This document shows, one piece after another, positions 35,489-45,301 of a stretch of 64,000 bases of DNA. The DNA is from Rhodococcus sp. RD6.2 (lineage in GTDB: Bacteria; Actinomycetota; Actinomycetes; Mycobacteriales; Mycobacteriaceae). The stretch's first letter is position 1; every line of letters begins with the position of its first letter. The DNA is taken from contig NZ_CVQP01000001.1 of the NCBI RefSeq assembly GCF_001040705.1, positions 1-64,000 on the forward strand, written 5' to 3'. A program made the position numbers and the translations under genes. Under the pieces are notes generated by a model. The model was not told where the DNA came from and searched no databases. It saw nothing but the letters and a program-made list of their open reading frames with translations.

Positions 35489-38400
35489 GTGACGATCGAC
35501 GAGAGCACACCTCTGGGCAGTGGCGACGGAGCCGGTGGATCCCGCTTCGCGCCGACTCGGCCGGACGCCGCGAAGTCGCCTCTGCGTGACCGCATCGCCG
35601 CCGGCGAACCGTACGCGCTCGCCTTCGGCGGTCAGGGCGCCGCATGGCTCGACTCCCTCGAAGAACTGATCCGCGACAACGGACTCGAACCCGACCTCAC
35701 CGACCTGGTCAACCAGGCCGCTGCGCTGGTCGCCCCCGTCGCCCAGGACCTGCTCGTGGTCAGGCCCATCGGATTCGACCCCATCGGCTGGATCCTCGAG
35801 CGTGACGTTGCCGACGAGGACGCCATCGACGCAGGCCCCTCCGCCGAGGCGCTGACCTCCGCATCCGTGTCGATGCCCGGCGTTCTTCTCACTCAACTCG
35901 CCGCGCTGCGCGCGCTTCGTCTGCAGGGCCTCGACCCCGCGCAGGTCGCACCGGTCGCGGTGATCGGCCATTCGCAGGGCGTCGTCGCGTCCGATTCCGT
36001 CGCCGACGGTGGCGAATCCGACGGGGAACTGCTCGCCATCTCCCAGCTCATCGGCGCAGCGGCGGTGCTCGTCGGCCGACGTCGAGGGATCGTCGGCAGC
36101 GGCGAGCGCTCGCCGATGCTCGCCGTCTCCGACGTCGACCCGGCGCGCATGCAGGCTGTCGTGGACGAGATCGCCGCCGCCGTGAGCGCCGAGAGCGCTC
36201 CCGTGTTGGCGATCCGCAACGGTCGCCGCCGCGTCGTCATCTCGGGTCCGCCCGCACAGCTCACCCGCGTGCAGCAGCGGGCCGAGCAGATCGCCGAGGA
36301 GGAGTCCGCCGAGCGCGAGGCCAAGAAGCGCGGCGGCAACGTGTTCTCCCCGATCTTCGAGCCGGTCTCCGTCGAGGTCGGCTTCCACCATCCCGCGTTC
36401 GCCGACGCCGTCGACATCGTCGGGTCATGGGCCGCCCGCTGTGGTCTCGACGTCGACCGTGCCGCGCGTCTGGCCCGTGCCTGCCTGACCGACCCCGTCG
36501 ACTGGGTTGCCGAGGTCGATTCCGCTGTCGCCGCCGGCGCCGCCTGGATCCTGGACCTCGGTCCCGGCGAACTGTTGACCCGCATGACGACGGGACCACT
36601 GCGCGGCAGCGGCGTCGGCATCGTCGCCGCATCGACGCGCTCCGGCCAGCGCAGCCTGCTCACCCCGGGTGCCGCGCCCGAGCGGCCCGCGCCGTGGGCT
36701 GCGTTCCGCCCGACCCTGGTCACGCTTCCCGACGGCAAGGTCGCGGTCGAGACCTCGTTCACCAAGCTCACCGGACGTTCGCCGATCCTGCTCGCGGGCA
36801 TGACCCCGACGACCGTCGACCCGAAGATCGTCGCCGCGGCCGCCAATGCCGGCCACTGGGCCGAGCTCGCCGGTGGTGGCCAGGTCACCGAGAAGATCTT
36901 CGCCGACCACGTCGCCGAGCTGTCGACCCTGCTCGAGCCCGGTCGCGCGGTGCAGTTCAACTCGATGTTCCTCGACCCGTACCTGTGGAAGCTGCACGTC
37001 GGCGGCAAGCGTCTGGTGCCCAAGGCCCGCGCCGCGGGTGCGCCGTTCGACGGCGTCGTCGTCACGGCAGGCATTCCGGAGCTCGAGGAAGCCGTCACGA
37101 TCATCGGTGACCTTCAGGACTCCGGCATCACGCATGTCGCGTTCAAGCCCGGCACCGTCGCGCAGATCAAGTCCGTCATCCGGATCGCCGCCGAGGTTCC
37201 CGACTTCCCTGTGATCGCGCACATCGAGGGCGGGCGCGCCGGTGGCCACCACTCGTGGGAGGACCTCGACGACCTGCTGCTCGCAACCTACGCCGAGCTG
37301 CGGACGCGTCCGAACCTCGTCGTGTGCGTCGGCGGCGGCATCGGGACCCCCGAGCGGGCCGCCGACTACCTCACCGGCCGCTGGTCCGAGCAGCTCGGAT
37401 ACCCGGCGATGCCGGTGGACGGCATCCTGGTCGGCACCGCCGCGATGGCGACCCTCGAGGCGACCACCTCGCCCGAAGTCAAGCAGATGCTGGTCGACAC
37501 CCCCGGTACCCCCGACTGGGTCGCCGCGGGTACCGCGAACGGCGGCATGGCCTCCGGCCGCAGCCAGCTCGGCGCCGACATCCACGAGATCGACAACGCT
37601 GCGTCCCGTACCGGCCGCCTCCTCGACGAGGTCGCGGGTGACGAGAAGGCCGTCGCGAAGCGTCGCGACGAGATCGTCGCCGCCCTCGACGGGACCGCGA
37701 AGCCGTACTTCGGTGACGTCGCGACGATGACGTACGAGCGGTGGCTGCGTCGCTACCTCGAGCTCGCCGTCGGCATCGACGCGGCGAAGGAATTCGACTG
37801 CGGCACCGACTGGGCACAGGCATATGCCGACGCCACCGAGTCGGTGTGGATCGACATCACGTGGCGTGACCGGTTCGCGCAGATGCTGCAGCGCGCCGAG
37901 GCCCGACTGCACCGCAACGACCGTGGCCCGATCGTCACGCAGTTCGCGGACGAGCAGATCCTCGAGCGTCCCGAGGCCGCGCTGTGCACGCTGCGCGCCT
38001 GCTTCCCGGACGCTGGAACCACCGTGCTGCACCCGGCCGACGTCGCGTTCTTCGTCGCACTCTGCAAGACGCCGGGCAAGCCGGTGAACTTCGTGCCTGT
38101 CGTCGACAAGGACGTCCGCCGCTGGTGGCGGTCCGACTCGCTGTGGCAGGCCCACGACCCGCGTTACTCCGCGGACCAGGTGTGCATCATCCCCGGCACC
38201 GTCGCCGTCGCCGGCATCACGCGGGCCGACGAGCCGGTCGGCGAGCTGCTGGACCGTTTCGAGAAGGCCACCACCGACGAGCTCCTTGCTGCGGGCACCG
38301 CCCCGGTGGCCGTGGCCGGTCGTCGCCGTTCCGACGCGGCGGGTGTGTTCGGGCTGGTGCTCGGGGCCCCCGACGTGCTCTGGGCCTCGCGCCTGACCCG

Positions 38401-41400
38401 GAACCCCGTGCATCGCCTCGGCGATCCCGAGGCGTGGACGGTCACCGGTACCGATGCCGCGCACGCCACCACCGGTGCGACCCTGCGTCTGCTGGGGGAC
38501 GACCGTGTCGAACTGCGGGTGCCGCTCGTCGGTGACCGCGCGGTCACCATCGCGATCACGGTTCCCGGATCCACCCATGACGGCGGCGCGCCCGTCGTCA
38601 CCGCGGAGGATGCCGAGGCCGCCATGTCGGCGCTCCTCGCGGTCGCTGCCGGACAGGACCTGCCGACGGTCAAGGGTGACGTCGCGCGACTGAACGTGGC
38701 GTGGATCCCCGACCTGGTGGCCGACCACTCGGGTGTCACCGCAGCCGGTCTGCCGACGTCGCTGGTTCCCGGCGCCTCCGCCGTTCCGGACGTGCTCGTC
38801 GGTGCCTGCTGGCCCGCCGTCTTCGCGGTTCTCGGTGCCGCACAGACTGACACCGGCGTGCACGCCATCGAGGGCATGCTCGACCTCGTCCACCTCGACC
38901 ACGCGGTGAACCTCGTCGACGCCATTCCCACCGACGCCGCCGTGCTGACGGTGAAGGCCGAGGGCGCATCCGTCGTCGACACCGACCTGGGTCGTGTCGT
39001 CGAGGTCCGCGTCGAGGTCGGCGCCATGCGCGGCGAACAGGGCGCGGCCGCTCCCGTGTTCGCGACGATGGTCGAGCGGTTCGCGATCCGCGGCCGCAGT
39101 GGCAAGGCCGAGCTGGCCGATCCGCAGCGCGCGGGCGGTTCGCTCTCCGACGACGCCGTCGACACTCCGCGCCGTCGCCGTCGCCAGACCACCGTCGTCG
39201 CTCCGCGGCACATGGCCGCGTTCGCGCAGGTCTCCGGCGACCACAACCCGATCCACACGTCCGACAACGCTGCGCTGCTGGCGGGGCTCGGCAGCCCGAT
39301 CGTGCACGGCATGTGGCTCTCGGCCGCCGCACAGCAGGTCGTCGTCGCGGTCGACCCCGAGGCCACCGTGCCTGCGCGCCGCCTGACCGCGTGGACCGCC
39401 CGCTTCCTCGGCATGGTCCGCCCCGGGGCTCTGATCGACGTCCGCGTCGACCGGATCGCGCACGACTCCGGCGCCGAGATCGTCGAGGTCGGCTGCCGCG
39501 TCGACGGCGAGCTGGTGATGGTCGCTACCGGCCGCACCGCCGCCCCGAAGACGGTGTACGCGTTCCCCGGCCAGGGCATTCAGCGTCCCGGTATGGGACT
39601 CGACGCCCGGGCGCGGTCGAAGGCCGCCCGCGAGATCTGGGACCGCGCCGACAAGCACACCCGCGAGACGCTCGGCTTCTCGATTCTCGCGATCGTCCGG
39701 GACAACCCGACCGTCGTGAAGGCTCGCGGCGTCACCCACAAGCACCCGGACGGCGTGCTGCACCTGACCCAGTTCACCCAGGTCGCGATGGCCGTTCTCG
39801 GCGTCGCGCAGGTCGCGGAGCTGCGTGAGTCGGGCGCCTTCGTCGAGGGCTCCTACCTGGCCGGTCACTCTGTCGGTGAGTACAACGCGCTCGCCGCGGT
39901 CGCCGGTGTGCTACCGCTCGAGGCGGTGCTCGAGGTCGTGTTCCAGCGTGGTTCGGCGATGCACGCGCTCGTTCCGCGGGACGCCCAGGGCCGCTCCAAC
40001 TACCGGCTGGCCGCGATCCGCCCGTCCCAGTTCGGTGTCGACGACGCCGACCTGGAGGCCTTCGTCGGCGGTGTCGCCGAGGAGACCGGCGAGTTCCTGC
40101 AGATCGTGAACCTGAACCTGCGCGGCTCGCAGTACGCGATCGCCGGCACCGTCGCGGGCCTCGACGCCCTCGAGAAGGAGATCGACCGCAAGCGCGCCGA
40201 GACCGGCGGCAAGCGGGCGTTCATCGTCATCCCCGGCATCGACGTGCCGTTCCACTCGAACGTGCTGCGCGGCGGCGTCGACGACTTCCGTGAGCGGCTG
40301 CTCAAGCTGCTGCCGGAGGAGATCGACCCGGCCATCCTCGTCGGCCGCTACATCCCGAACCTGGTGCCCAAGCCGTTCAACCTGGGACGCGACTTCATCC
40401 AGGAGATCGCGGACCTGGTGCCCTCGCAGCAGCTGAACGACGTCCTCGCGGACTTCGACTCCTGGTCCGCTCGGCCCGTGGCGCTGACCCGTGTCGTGCT
40501 CGCCGAACTGCTGGCGTGGCAGTTCGCGAGCCCGGTTCGCTGGATCGAGACGCAGGACCTGTTGTTCTCGGAAGAGGTCGACGGTGGACTCGGCATCGAG
40601 CGGTTCGTCGAGATCGGCCTGGCCGCGACCCCGACGGTCGCGAACCTGGCGTCGCAGACGCTGAAGCTGCCGGGTCGCGTCGGCGCTCCGGTCGAGGTGC
40701 TCAACATCGAGCGTGAGGCCGGCGTCGTGTACTCCACGGACACCGACCCGGCGCCGGTCGAGGACGACGAGGCGAGCGAAGCGACGGGGAATGCGGCTGT
40801 GGCCGGGGCCCCGGCGGCTCCGTCCGCCGAGTCCGCCCCGGCGGCCGCAGCGCCTGCACCCGCTGCCGCGCCCGCTGCACCGAGCGGCGGCCCGCGTCCC
40901 GACGACATCGCGTTCGCGGCGTCCGACGCCACCAACGTGCTGATCGCGCTGTGGACGAAGCTGCGTCCGGACCAGATCGGCCCCGCCGACACGATCGAGG
41001 CGCTGTGCGACGGCGTCTCCTCGCGCCGCAACCAGCTGCTCGTCGACCTCGGTTCCGAGCTGTCGCTCGGCGCGATCGACGGTGCCGCGGACGCCGACAT
41101 GGGTTCGCTCGCCGTCACCGTCAACAAGCTGGCCCGTACCTACAAGCCGTTCGGCCCGGTGCTGTCCGACTCGCTGAACGATCACCTGCGCAAGGTGTTC
41201 GGCCCGTCCGGAAAGCGTCCGGCCGCGATCGCGGACCGCGTCACCAAGGTGTGGGAGCTCGGCGCGGGCTGGGCGAGCCACGTCACCGCCGAGGTCGCAC
41301 TCGGCACCAGGGACGGCTCCAGCGTCCGCGGCGGCTCGATGGGTGGCCTGCACGAGGGTGCGCTGGCCGACGGCAACGCGGTGGACGCGGTCGTCGACGC

Positions 41401-44400
41401 GGCCGTGCAGTCGGTGGCGGCGCGCCGCGGTGTCGCGGTGTCGATGCCGTCGGCAGGCGGCGGTGCCGGTGGCACCGTCGACGCGGCCGCACTCGGTGAG
41501 TTCACCGAGCACATCACCGGACGCAACGGCGTTCTCGCCTCGGCGGCCCGGCTGGTTCTCGAGCAGCTCGGCCTGTCCGAGCAGCCGGCCGCGACGTCCG
41601 GGGACGCCGACACCGAGCTGGTCGACCTGGTCTCCGCGGAGCTCGGCTCCGACTGGCCGCGTCTGGTCGCTCCGGCGTTCGACGCACGCAAGGCGCTTCT
41701 CCTCGACGACCGGTGGGCGACCGCCCGCGAGGATCTGGCCCGGCTGTGGATCGGTGACCACGCGACCGTCGTCTCGGTCACGGATGCCGACTTCACTGGA
41801 GCTGGTCCTGCAGTGGCCGCGCACGCCGACTGGTGGCGTCGGCGCGCCGAGGCCGAGGGCCGCGAGGAACTCGTCGGTGTCTACGCGACGATCGCGGAGG
41901 CAGCGCAGGTCAAGGACGCGTTCAGCGGAAAGTGGTCGGATCAGGTCGCCGTCGTCACCGGCGCCAGCAAGGGCTCGATCGCCGCGTCGGTCACCGGCCA
42001 GCTGCTGCGCGGCGGTGCGACCGTGTTCGTCACCACCTCGCGCCTGGACGACCAGCGGATCGGCTTCTACCGGAAGCTGTACCGCGACAACGCCCGTGCC
42101 GGTGCATCGCTGTGGGTCGTTCCGGCCAACATGGCGTCCTACACCGACGTCGACGCCCTGATCGAGTGGATCGGTGAGGAGCAGACGGAGACCGCGGGTG
42201 GCGCCAAGAAGCTCGTGAAGGAAGCCGCGACCCCGACGCTGCTGTTCCCGTTCGCCGCACCTCGGGTGATGGGCGAGCTCTCCGACGCGGGCGCGCGCGC
42301 CGAGATGGAGATGCGGGTCCTGTTGTGGTCGGTCGAGCGCCTGGTCGCCGGCTTGTCCGCGATCGGCTACGACCGCGACGTCGACACCCACCTGCACGTG
42401 GTGCTGCCCGGTTCGCCGAACCGCGGCCTGTTCGGCGGCGACGGCGCGTACGGCGAGTCGAAGGCGGCGCTCGACGCCCTCGTCGGGCGCTGGAACGCCG
42501 AGCGCAGCTGGGCCGAGCGCGTCACGCTCGTCCATGCGCTGATCGGGTGGGTGCGCGGCACCGGCCTGATGGGCGGCAACGACCCGATGGTCGACGCCGT
42601 CGAGGCCAAGGGTGTGCGTACCTGGTCGACGGACGAGATGGCCGAACAGCTGCTCGGCGCCTGCACCGCGGAGACGGTGCAGCAGGCGGCGGTGGCGCCG
42701 GTGTCGCTCGACCTCACCGGTGGGCTCGGCGATGCCAAGCTCGACCTGGTCGCGCTGTCCCGTGCCGCGGCGGAAGCCGAGGCCGAGAAGGACTCGGAGG
42801 CGGACGAATCCGCGGAGGAGACCATCTCCGCGCTGCCCGCGCCGCCGCGGATCGTCGACGAGCTGCCTGCGCCTGCGTGGCCGGAGCTCGACGTGACTCC
42901 CGCGGATCTGGTCGTCATCGTCGGTGCAGGTGAGCTCGGCCCGTACGGCTCCGCGCGCACCCGGTTCGAGATGGAGGTCGACGAGCAGCTCTCGGCGGCA
43001 GGCGTTCTCGAACTGGCTTGGAACACCGGTCTCATCGGCTGGGAACAGGACCCGCAGCCCGGCTGGTACGACGCCGAGAGTGGCGAGCTGGTTCCCGAAG
43101 AGGAGATCGCGGACCGCTACCACGACATCGTCGTCGAGCGCTGCGGCATCCGCCGGTACGTCGACGAAGGCGCGATGGTGGAGAACACCATGCCGCTGAT
43201 GACGTCGGTGTTCCTCGACAACGACCTGACCTTCGTCGTCGGGTCCGAGGCCGAGGCGCAGGCGTTCGTGGACTCCGATCCGGAGCACACGACCCTGTCC
43301 CAGCAGCCCGACAGCGGCGACTGGCAGGTCACCCGCAAGGCGGGCACCGAGATCCGGGTGCCGCGCAAGGCGAAGTTGACCCGTACCGTCGGCGGCCAGA
43401 TCCCGACCGGGTTCGACGTCACGACGTGGGGCATCCCCGCCGACATGGCCGGGTCCGTCGACCGGGTCGGTCTGTGGAACCTGGTGACCACGGTCGACGC
43501 GTTCCTGACCAGTGGCTTCACCCCGTCGGAGCTGCTGCGCTGGGTGCACCCGTCCACGGTCGCGAACACGCAGGGCACCGGCATGGGCGGCATGACGTCG
43601 ATGCGCTCGCTCTACATCGACACCCTGCTCGGGGAGTCGCGGCAGAACGACATCCTGCAGGAGGCACTGCCGAACGTCATCGCCGCGCACGTCATGCAGT
43701 CGTACGTCGGCGGATACGGCGCGATGGTGCACCCGGTTGCGGCGTGCGCCACGGCCGCGGTGTCCGTCGAGGAAGGCGTCGACAAGATCCGCCTCGGCAA
43801 GGCGACCTTCGCGGTGGCCGGCGGCTTCGACGACCTCGGTATCGAGGGCATCGTCGGATTCGGTGACATGTCGGCGACCGCGAAGTCGGAGGAGATGACC
43901 GCCAAGGGCATCAGCGATCGCCGGTTCTCGCGGGCCAACGACCGCCGTCGCGGCGGGTTCGTCGAGTCCGCTGGCGGTGGCACCATTCTCCTGGCCCGCG
44001 GCGACGTGGCCATGGAGATGGGCCTGCCGGTCCTCGGTGTGGTCGCGTGGGCGGGTTCGTTCGCCGACGGTGTCCACACCTCGATCCCGGCGCCCGGTAT
44101 CGGTGCGCTCGGCGCGGGCCGCGGCGGGCAGGACTCCCAGCTGGCGTTGTCGCTGAACGCGCTCGGTGTCACCGCGGACGACATCTCGGTGATCTCCAAG
44201 CACGACACGTCGACGGCCGCGAACGACCCGAACGAGGCCGAACTGCACGAACGGCTCGCCGAGGCACTGGGCCGCAGCGACGGCGCCCCGCTGTTCGTCG
44301 TCTCGCAGAAGACCCTCACCGGTCACGCGAAGGGCGGCGCGGCGGCGTTCCAGCTGATCGGGCTCTGCCAGGTGCTCGCGCAGGGCGTCGTGCCGCCCAA

Positions 44401-44827
44401 CCGCAGCCTCGACTGCGTCGACGACAAGATGGCCGAGTTCTCGCACCTGGTCTGGCCGCGGGAGCCGCTGCGTTTTGGTGGACAGTTCCCGCTCAAGGCC
44501 GGTCTGCTCACCAGCCTCGGTTTCGGTCACGTCTCCGGGCTGATCGCGGTCGTGCACCCGCAGGCGTTCACCGAGTCGGTTCCCGCTGATCGCCGGGATG
44601 CGTACCTCGAGCAGGCACAGAAGCGCACGGTCGACGGGCAGCGTCGCCTGGCAGCGGCGATGTGCGGCGGAGCCGACCTGTACGAGCGGCCCGCGGACCG
44701 CCGATTCGGTGGAGATGCGGTGCCGGCGAAGGCGGCCCGTGAACTCGAGGCGGACGTGCTGCTCTCGGAGGCGGCCCGCCTCGGGGACGGCGACGTCTAC
44801 CGGTCCGGTCTGCCGGGGTGCAAGTAG
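35489..44827 (+). CDS. fas: Type I fatty acid synthase
   Basis: A 3,112-residue multifunctional FAS-I, equal to Rv2524c; makes C16-C26 acyl-CoAs as primers for mycolic acids. Domain order from motifs: acetyl transferase (GHSQGVV near 160), FMN enoyl reductase (GRSPILLAGMTPTTVD near 420; EGGRAGGHHSWED near 580), MaoC-type dehydratase (GDHNPIHTSDNAAL near 1250), malonyl/palmitoyl transferase (FPGQGIQRPGMG near 1358; GHSVGEYNALAA near 1457), an Ala/Pro linker, ACP (DGVSSRRNQLLVDLG; pantetheine Ser about 1844), ketoreductase (VTGASKGSIAAS near 2155) and ketosynthase (Cys about 2753 in VAACATAA, His in SKHDTS and TGHAKGG). No phosphopantetheinyl transferase domain; AcpS is separate. The start is GTG 35489 after AGGAGAGG. 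Confidence 0.98.
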   Translation: MTIDESTPLGSGDGAGGSRFAPTRPDAAKSPLRDRIAAGEPYALAFGGQGAAWLDSLEELIRDNGLEPDLTDLVNQAAALVAPVAQDLLVVRPIGFDPIGWILERDVADEDAIDAGPSAEALTSASVSMPGVLLTQLAALRALRLQGLDPAQVAPVAVIGHSQGVVASDSVADGGESDGELLAISQLIGAAAVLVGRRRGIVGSGERSPMLAVSDVDPARMQAVVDEIAAAVSAESAPVLAIRNGRRRVVISGPPAQLTRVQQRAEQIAEEESAEREAKKRGGNVFSPIFEPVSVEVGFHHPAFADAVDIVGSWAARCGLDVDRAARLARACLTDPVDWVAEVDSAVAAGAAWILDLGPGELLTRMTTGPLRGSGVGIVAASTRSGQRSLLTPGAAPERPAPWAAFRPTLVTLPDGKVAVETSFTKLTGRSPILLAGMTPTTVDPKIVAAAANAGHWAELAGGGQVTEKIFADHVAELSTLLEPGRAVQFNSMFLDPYLWKLHVGGKRLVPKARAAGAPFDGVVVTAGIPELEEAVTIIGDLQDSGITHVAFKPGTVAQIKSVIRIAAEVPDFPVIAHIEGGRAGGHHSWEDLDDLLLATYAELRTRPNLVVCVGGGIGTPERAADYLTGRWSEQLGYPAMPVDGILVGTAAMATLEATTSPEVKQMLVDTPGTPDWVAAGTANGGMASGRSQLGADIHEIDNAASRTGRLLDEVAGDEKAVAKRRDEIVAALDGTAKPYFGDVATMTYERWLRRYLELAVGIDAAKEFDCGTDWAQAYADATESVWIDITWRDRFAQMLQRAEARLHRNDRGPIVTQFADEQILERPEAALCTLRACFPDAGTTVLHPADVAFFVALCKTPGKPVNFVPVVDKDVRRWWRSDSLWQAHDPRYSADQVCIIPGTVAVAGITRADEPVGELLDRFEKATTDELLAAGTAPVAVAGRRRSDAAGVFGLVLGAPDVLWASRLTRNPVHRLGDPEAWTVTGTDAAHATTGATLRLLGDDRVELRVPLVGDRAVTIAITVPGSTHDGGAPVVTAEDAEAAMSALLAVAAGQDLPTVKGDVARLNVAWIPDLVADHSGVTAAGLPTSLVPGASAVPDVLVGACWPAVFAVLGAAQTDTGVHAIEGMLDLVHLDHAVNLVDAIPTDAAVLTVKAEGASVVDTDLGRVVEVRVEVGAMRGEQGAAAPVFATMVERFAIRGRSGKAELADPQRAGGSLSDDAVDTPRRRRRQTTVVAPRHMAAFAQVSGDHNPIHTSDNAALLAGLGSPIVHGMWLSAAAQQVVVAVDPEATVPARRLTAWTARFLGMVRPGALIDVRVDRIAHDSGAEIVEVGCRVDGELVMVATGRTAAPKTVYAFPGQGIQRPGMGLDARARSKAAREIWDRADKHTRETLGFSILAIVRDNPTVVKARGVTHKHPDGVLHLTQFTQVAMAVLGVAQVAELRESGAFVEGSYLAGHSVGEYNALAAVAGVLPLEAVLEVVFQRGSAMHALVPRDAQGRSNYRLAAIRPSQFGVDDADLEAFVGGVAEETGEFLQIVNLNLRGSQYAIAGTVAGLDALEKEIDRKRAETGGKRAFIVIPGIDVPFHSNVLRGGVDDFRERLLKLLPEEIDPAILVGRYIPNLVPKPFNLGRDFIQEIADLVPSQQLNDVLADFDSWSARPVALTRVVLAELLAWQFASPVRWIETQDLLFSEEVDGGLGIERFVEIGLAATPTVANLASQTLKLPGRVGAPVEVLNIEREAGVVYSTDTDPAPVEDDEASEATGNAAVAGAPAAPSAESAPAAAAPAPAAAPAAPSGGPRPDDIAFAASDATNVLIALWTKLRPDQIGPADTIEALCDGVSSRRNQLLVDLGSELSLGAIDGAADADMGSLAVTVNKLARTYKPFGPVLSDSLNDHLRKVFGPSGKRPAAIADRVTKVWELGAGWASHVTAEVALGTRDGSSVRGGSMGGLHEGALADGNAVDAVVDAAVQSVAARRGVAVSMPSAGGGAGGTVDAAALGEFTEHITGRNGVLASAARLVLEQLGLSEQPAATSGDADTELVDLVSAELGSDWPRLVAPAFDARKALLLDDRWATAREDLARLWIGDHATVVSVTDADFTGAGPAVAAHADWWRRRAEAEGREELVGVYATIAEAAQVKDAFSGKWSDQVAVVTGASKGSIAASVTGQLLRGGATVFVTTSRLDDQRIGFYRKLYRDNARAGASLWVVPANMASYTDVDALIEWIGEEQTETAGGAKKLVKEAATPTLLFPFAAPRVMGELSDAGARAEMEMRVLLWSVERLVAGLSAIGYDRDVDTHLHVVLPGSPNRGLFGGDGAYGESKAALDALVGRWNAERSWAERVTLVHALIGWVRGTGLMGGNDPMVDAVEAKGVRTWSTDEMAEQLLGACTAETVQQAAVAPVSLDLTGGLGDAKLDLVALSRAAAEAEAEKDSEADESAEETISALPAPPRIVDELPAPAWPELDVTPADLVVIVGAGELGPYGSARTRFEMEVDEQLSAAGVLELAWNTGLIGWEQDPQPGWYDAESGELVPEEEIADRYHDIVVERCGIRRYVDEGAMVENTMPLMTSVFLDNDLTFVVGSEAEAQAFVDSDPEHTTLSQQPDSGDWQVTRKAGTEIRVPRKAKLTRTVGGQIPTGFDVTTWGIPADMAGSVDRVGLWNLVTTVDAFLTSGFTPSELLRWVHPSTVANTQGTGMGGMTSMRSLYIDTLLGESRQNDILQEALPNVIAAHVMQSYVGGYGAMVHPVAACATAAVSVEEGVDKIRLGKATFAVAGGFDDLGIEGIVGFGDMSATAKSEEMTAKGISDRRFSRANDRRRGGFVESAGGGTILLARGDVAMEMGLPVLGVVAWAGSFADGVHTSIPAPGIGALGAGRGGQDSQLALSLNALGVTADDISVISKHDTSTAANDPNEAELHERLAEALGRSDGAPLFVVSQKTLTGHAKGGAAAFQLIGLCQVLAQGVVPPNRSLDCVDDKMAEFSHLVWPREPLRFGGQFPLKAGLLTSLGFGHVSGLIAVVHPQAFTESVPADRRDAYLEQAQKRTVDGQRRLAAAMCGGADLYERPADRRFGGDAVPAKAARELEADVLLSEAARLGDGDVYRSGLPGCK

Positions 44828-45241
44828 ATGGCCATCCTCGGAATCGGCTTCGACCTGGTGACGGTGTCGGAGTTCGCGGAGCAGTTGTCCCGGCCGGGAA
44901 CGGCGATGAAGTCGAGCTTCCGGCCGGGGGAGCGCCGCTACTGCGAGGCCAAGGCCGACCCCGCCCGGCACTACGCGGTCCGGTGGGCGGCGAAGGAGGC
45001 GGTCATCAAGGCCTGGGCGTCCTCACGGTTCGCGCGGCCGCCCGCTGTCGGTGACAACGCCTACGTGCAGGTCGAGGTCGTCAACGACGCCTGGGGTCGG
45101 CCGACGATCAAGCTGCACGACGAGGCCGCGCAGTTCCTGCCCGGCGCGATCATCCACCTGTCCCTCACGCACGACGGGGACATGGCGGGTGCGATGGTCG
45201 TGATCGAGGAGCCCGACCTGGTGGCGCCGGTCGCACGCTGA
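44828..45241 (+). CDS. acpS: Holo-[acyl-carrier-protein] synthase
   Basis: A 137-residue 4'-phosphopantetheinyl transferase that primes the ACP domain of the FAS. The metal-binding Asp is in GIGFDLVTVSEF and the Glu in RWAAKEAVIKAWASS. HLSLTHDGDMAGAMVV is the C-terminal signature. ATG follows the fas stop with no gap (TAGATG), so the two are certainly co-translated. It matches the fas-acpS pair of mycobacteria (Rv2523c). Confidence 0.96.
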   Translation: MAILGIGFDLVTVSEFAEQLSRPGTAMKSSFRPGERRYCEAKADPARHYAVRWAAKEAVIKAWASSRFARPPAVGDNAYVQVEVVNDAWGRPTIKLHDEAAQFLPGAIIHLSLTHDGDMAGAMVVIEEPDLVAPVAR

Positions 45242-45258
45242 CCCGACAACGACGCTGC

Positions 45259-45292
45259 GGGCCCGTCGGTGGAATCGTCCACCGGCGGGCCC
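45259..45292. terminator. Bidirectional terminator between acpS and catalase-like gene
   Basis: A 15-bp stem with one mismatch (GGGCCCGTCGGTGGA / TCCACCGGCGGGCCC) and an ATCG loop lies 17 nt after the acpS stop and 9 nt beyond the stop of the convergent gene at 45302. It can serve both transcripts. Confidence 0.85.
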
Positions 45293-45301
45293 GTATCGCG
45301 G

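Noticed and set aside
35374-35589. 71-codon ORF overlapping the fas start
   Set aside because: Starts inside a palindrome, has no clear ribosome binding site, and its second half overlaps fas out of frame. A leader peptide cannot be excluded but is not supported.
36425-39868. Second long antisense frame (about 1,150 codons) opposite fas
   Set aside because: Same reason: compositional shadow of fas with no domain and no ribosome binding site.
39911-44971. Very long open frame (about 1,690 codons) antisense to fas
   Set aside because: It lies opposite the unmistakable FAS-I gene, has low-complexity Arg/Gly/Asp/His composition and no motifs. It results from GC-rich third positions of the real gene.
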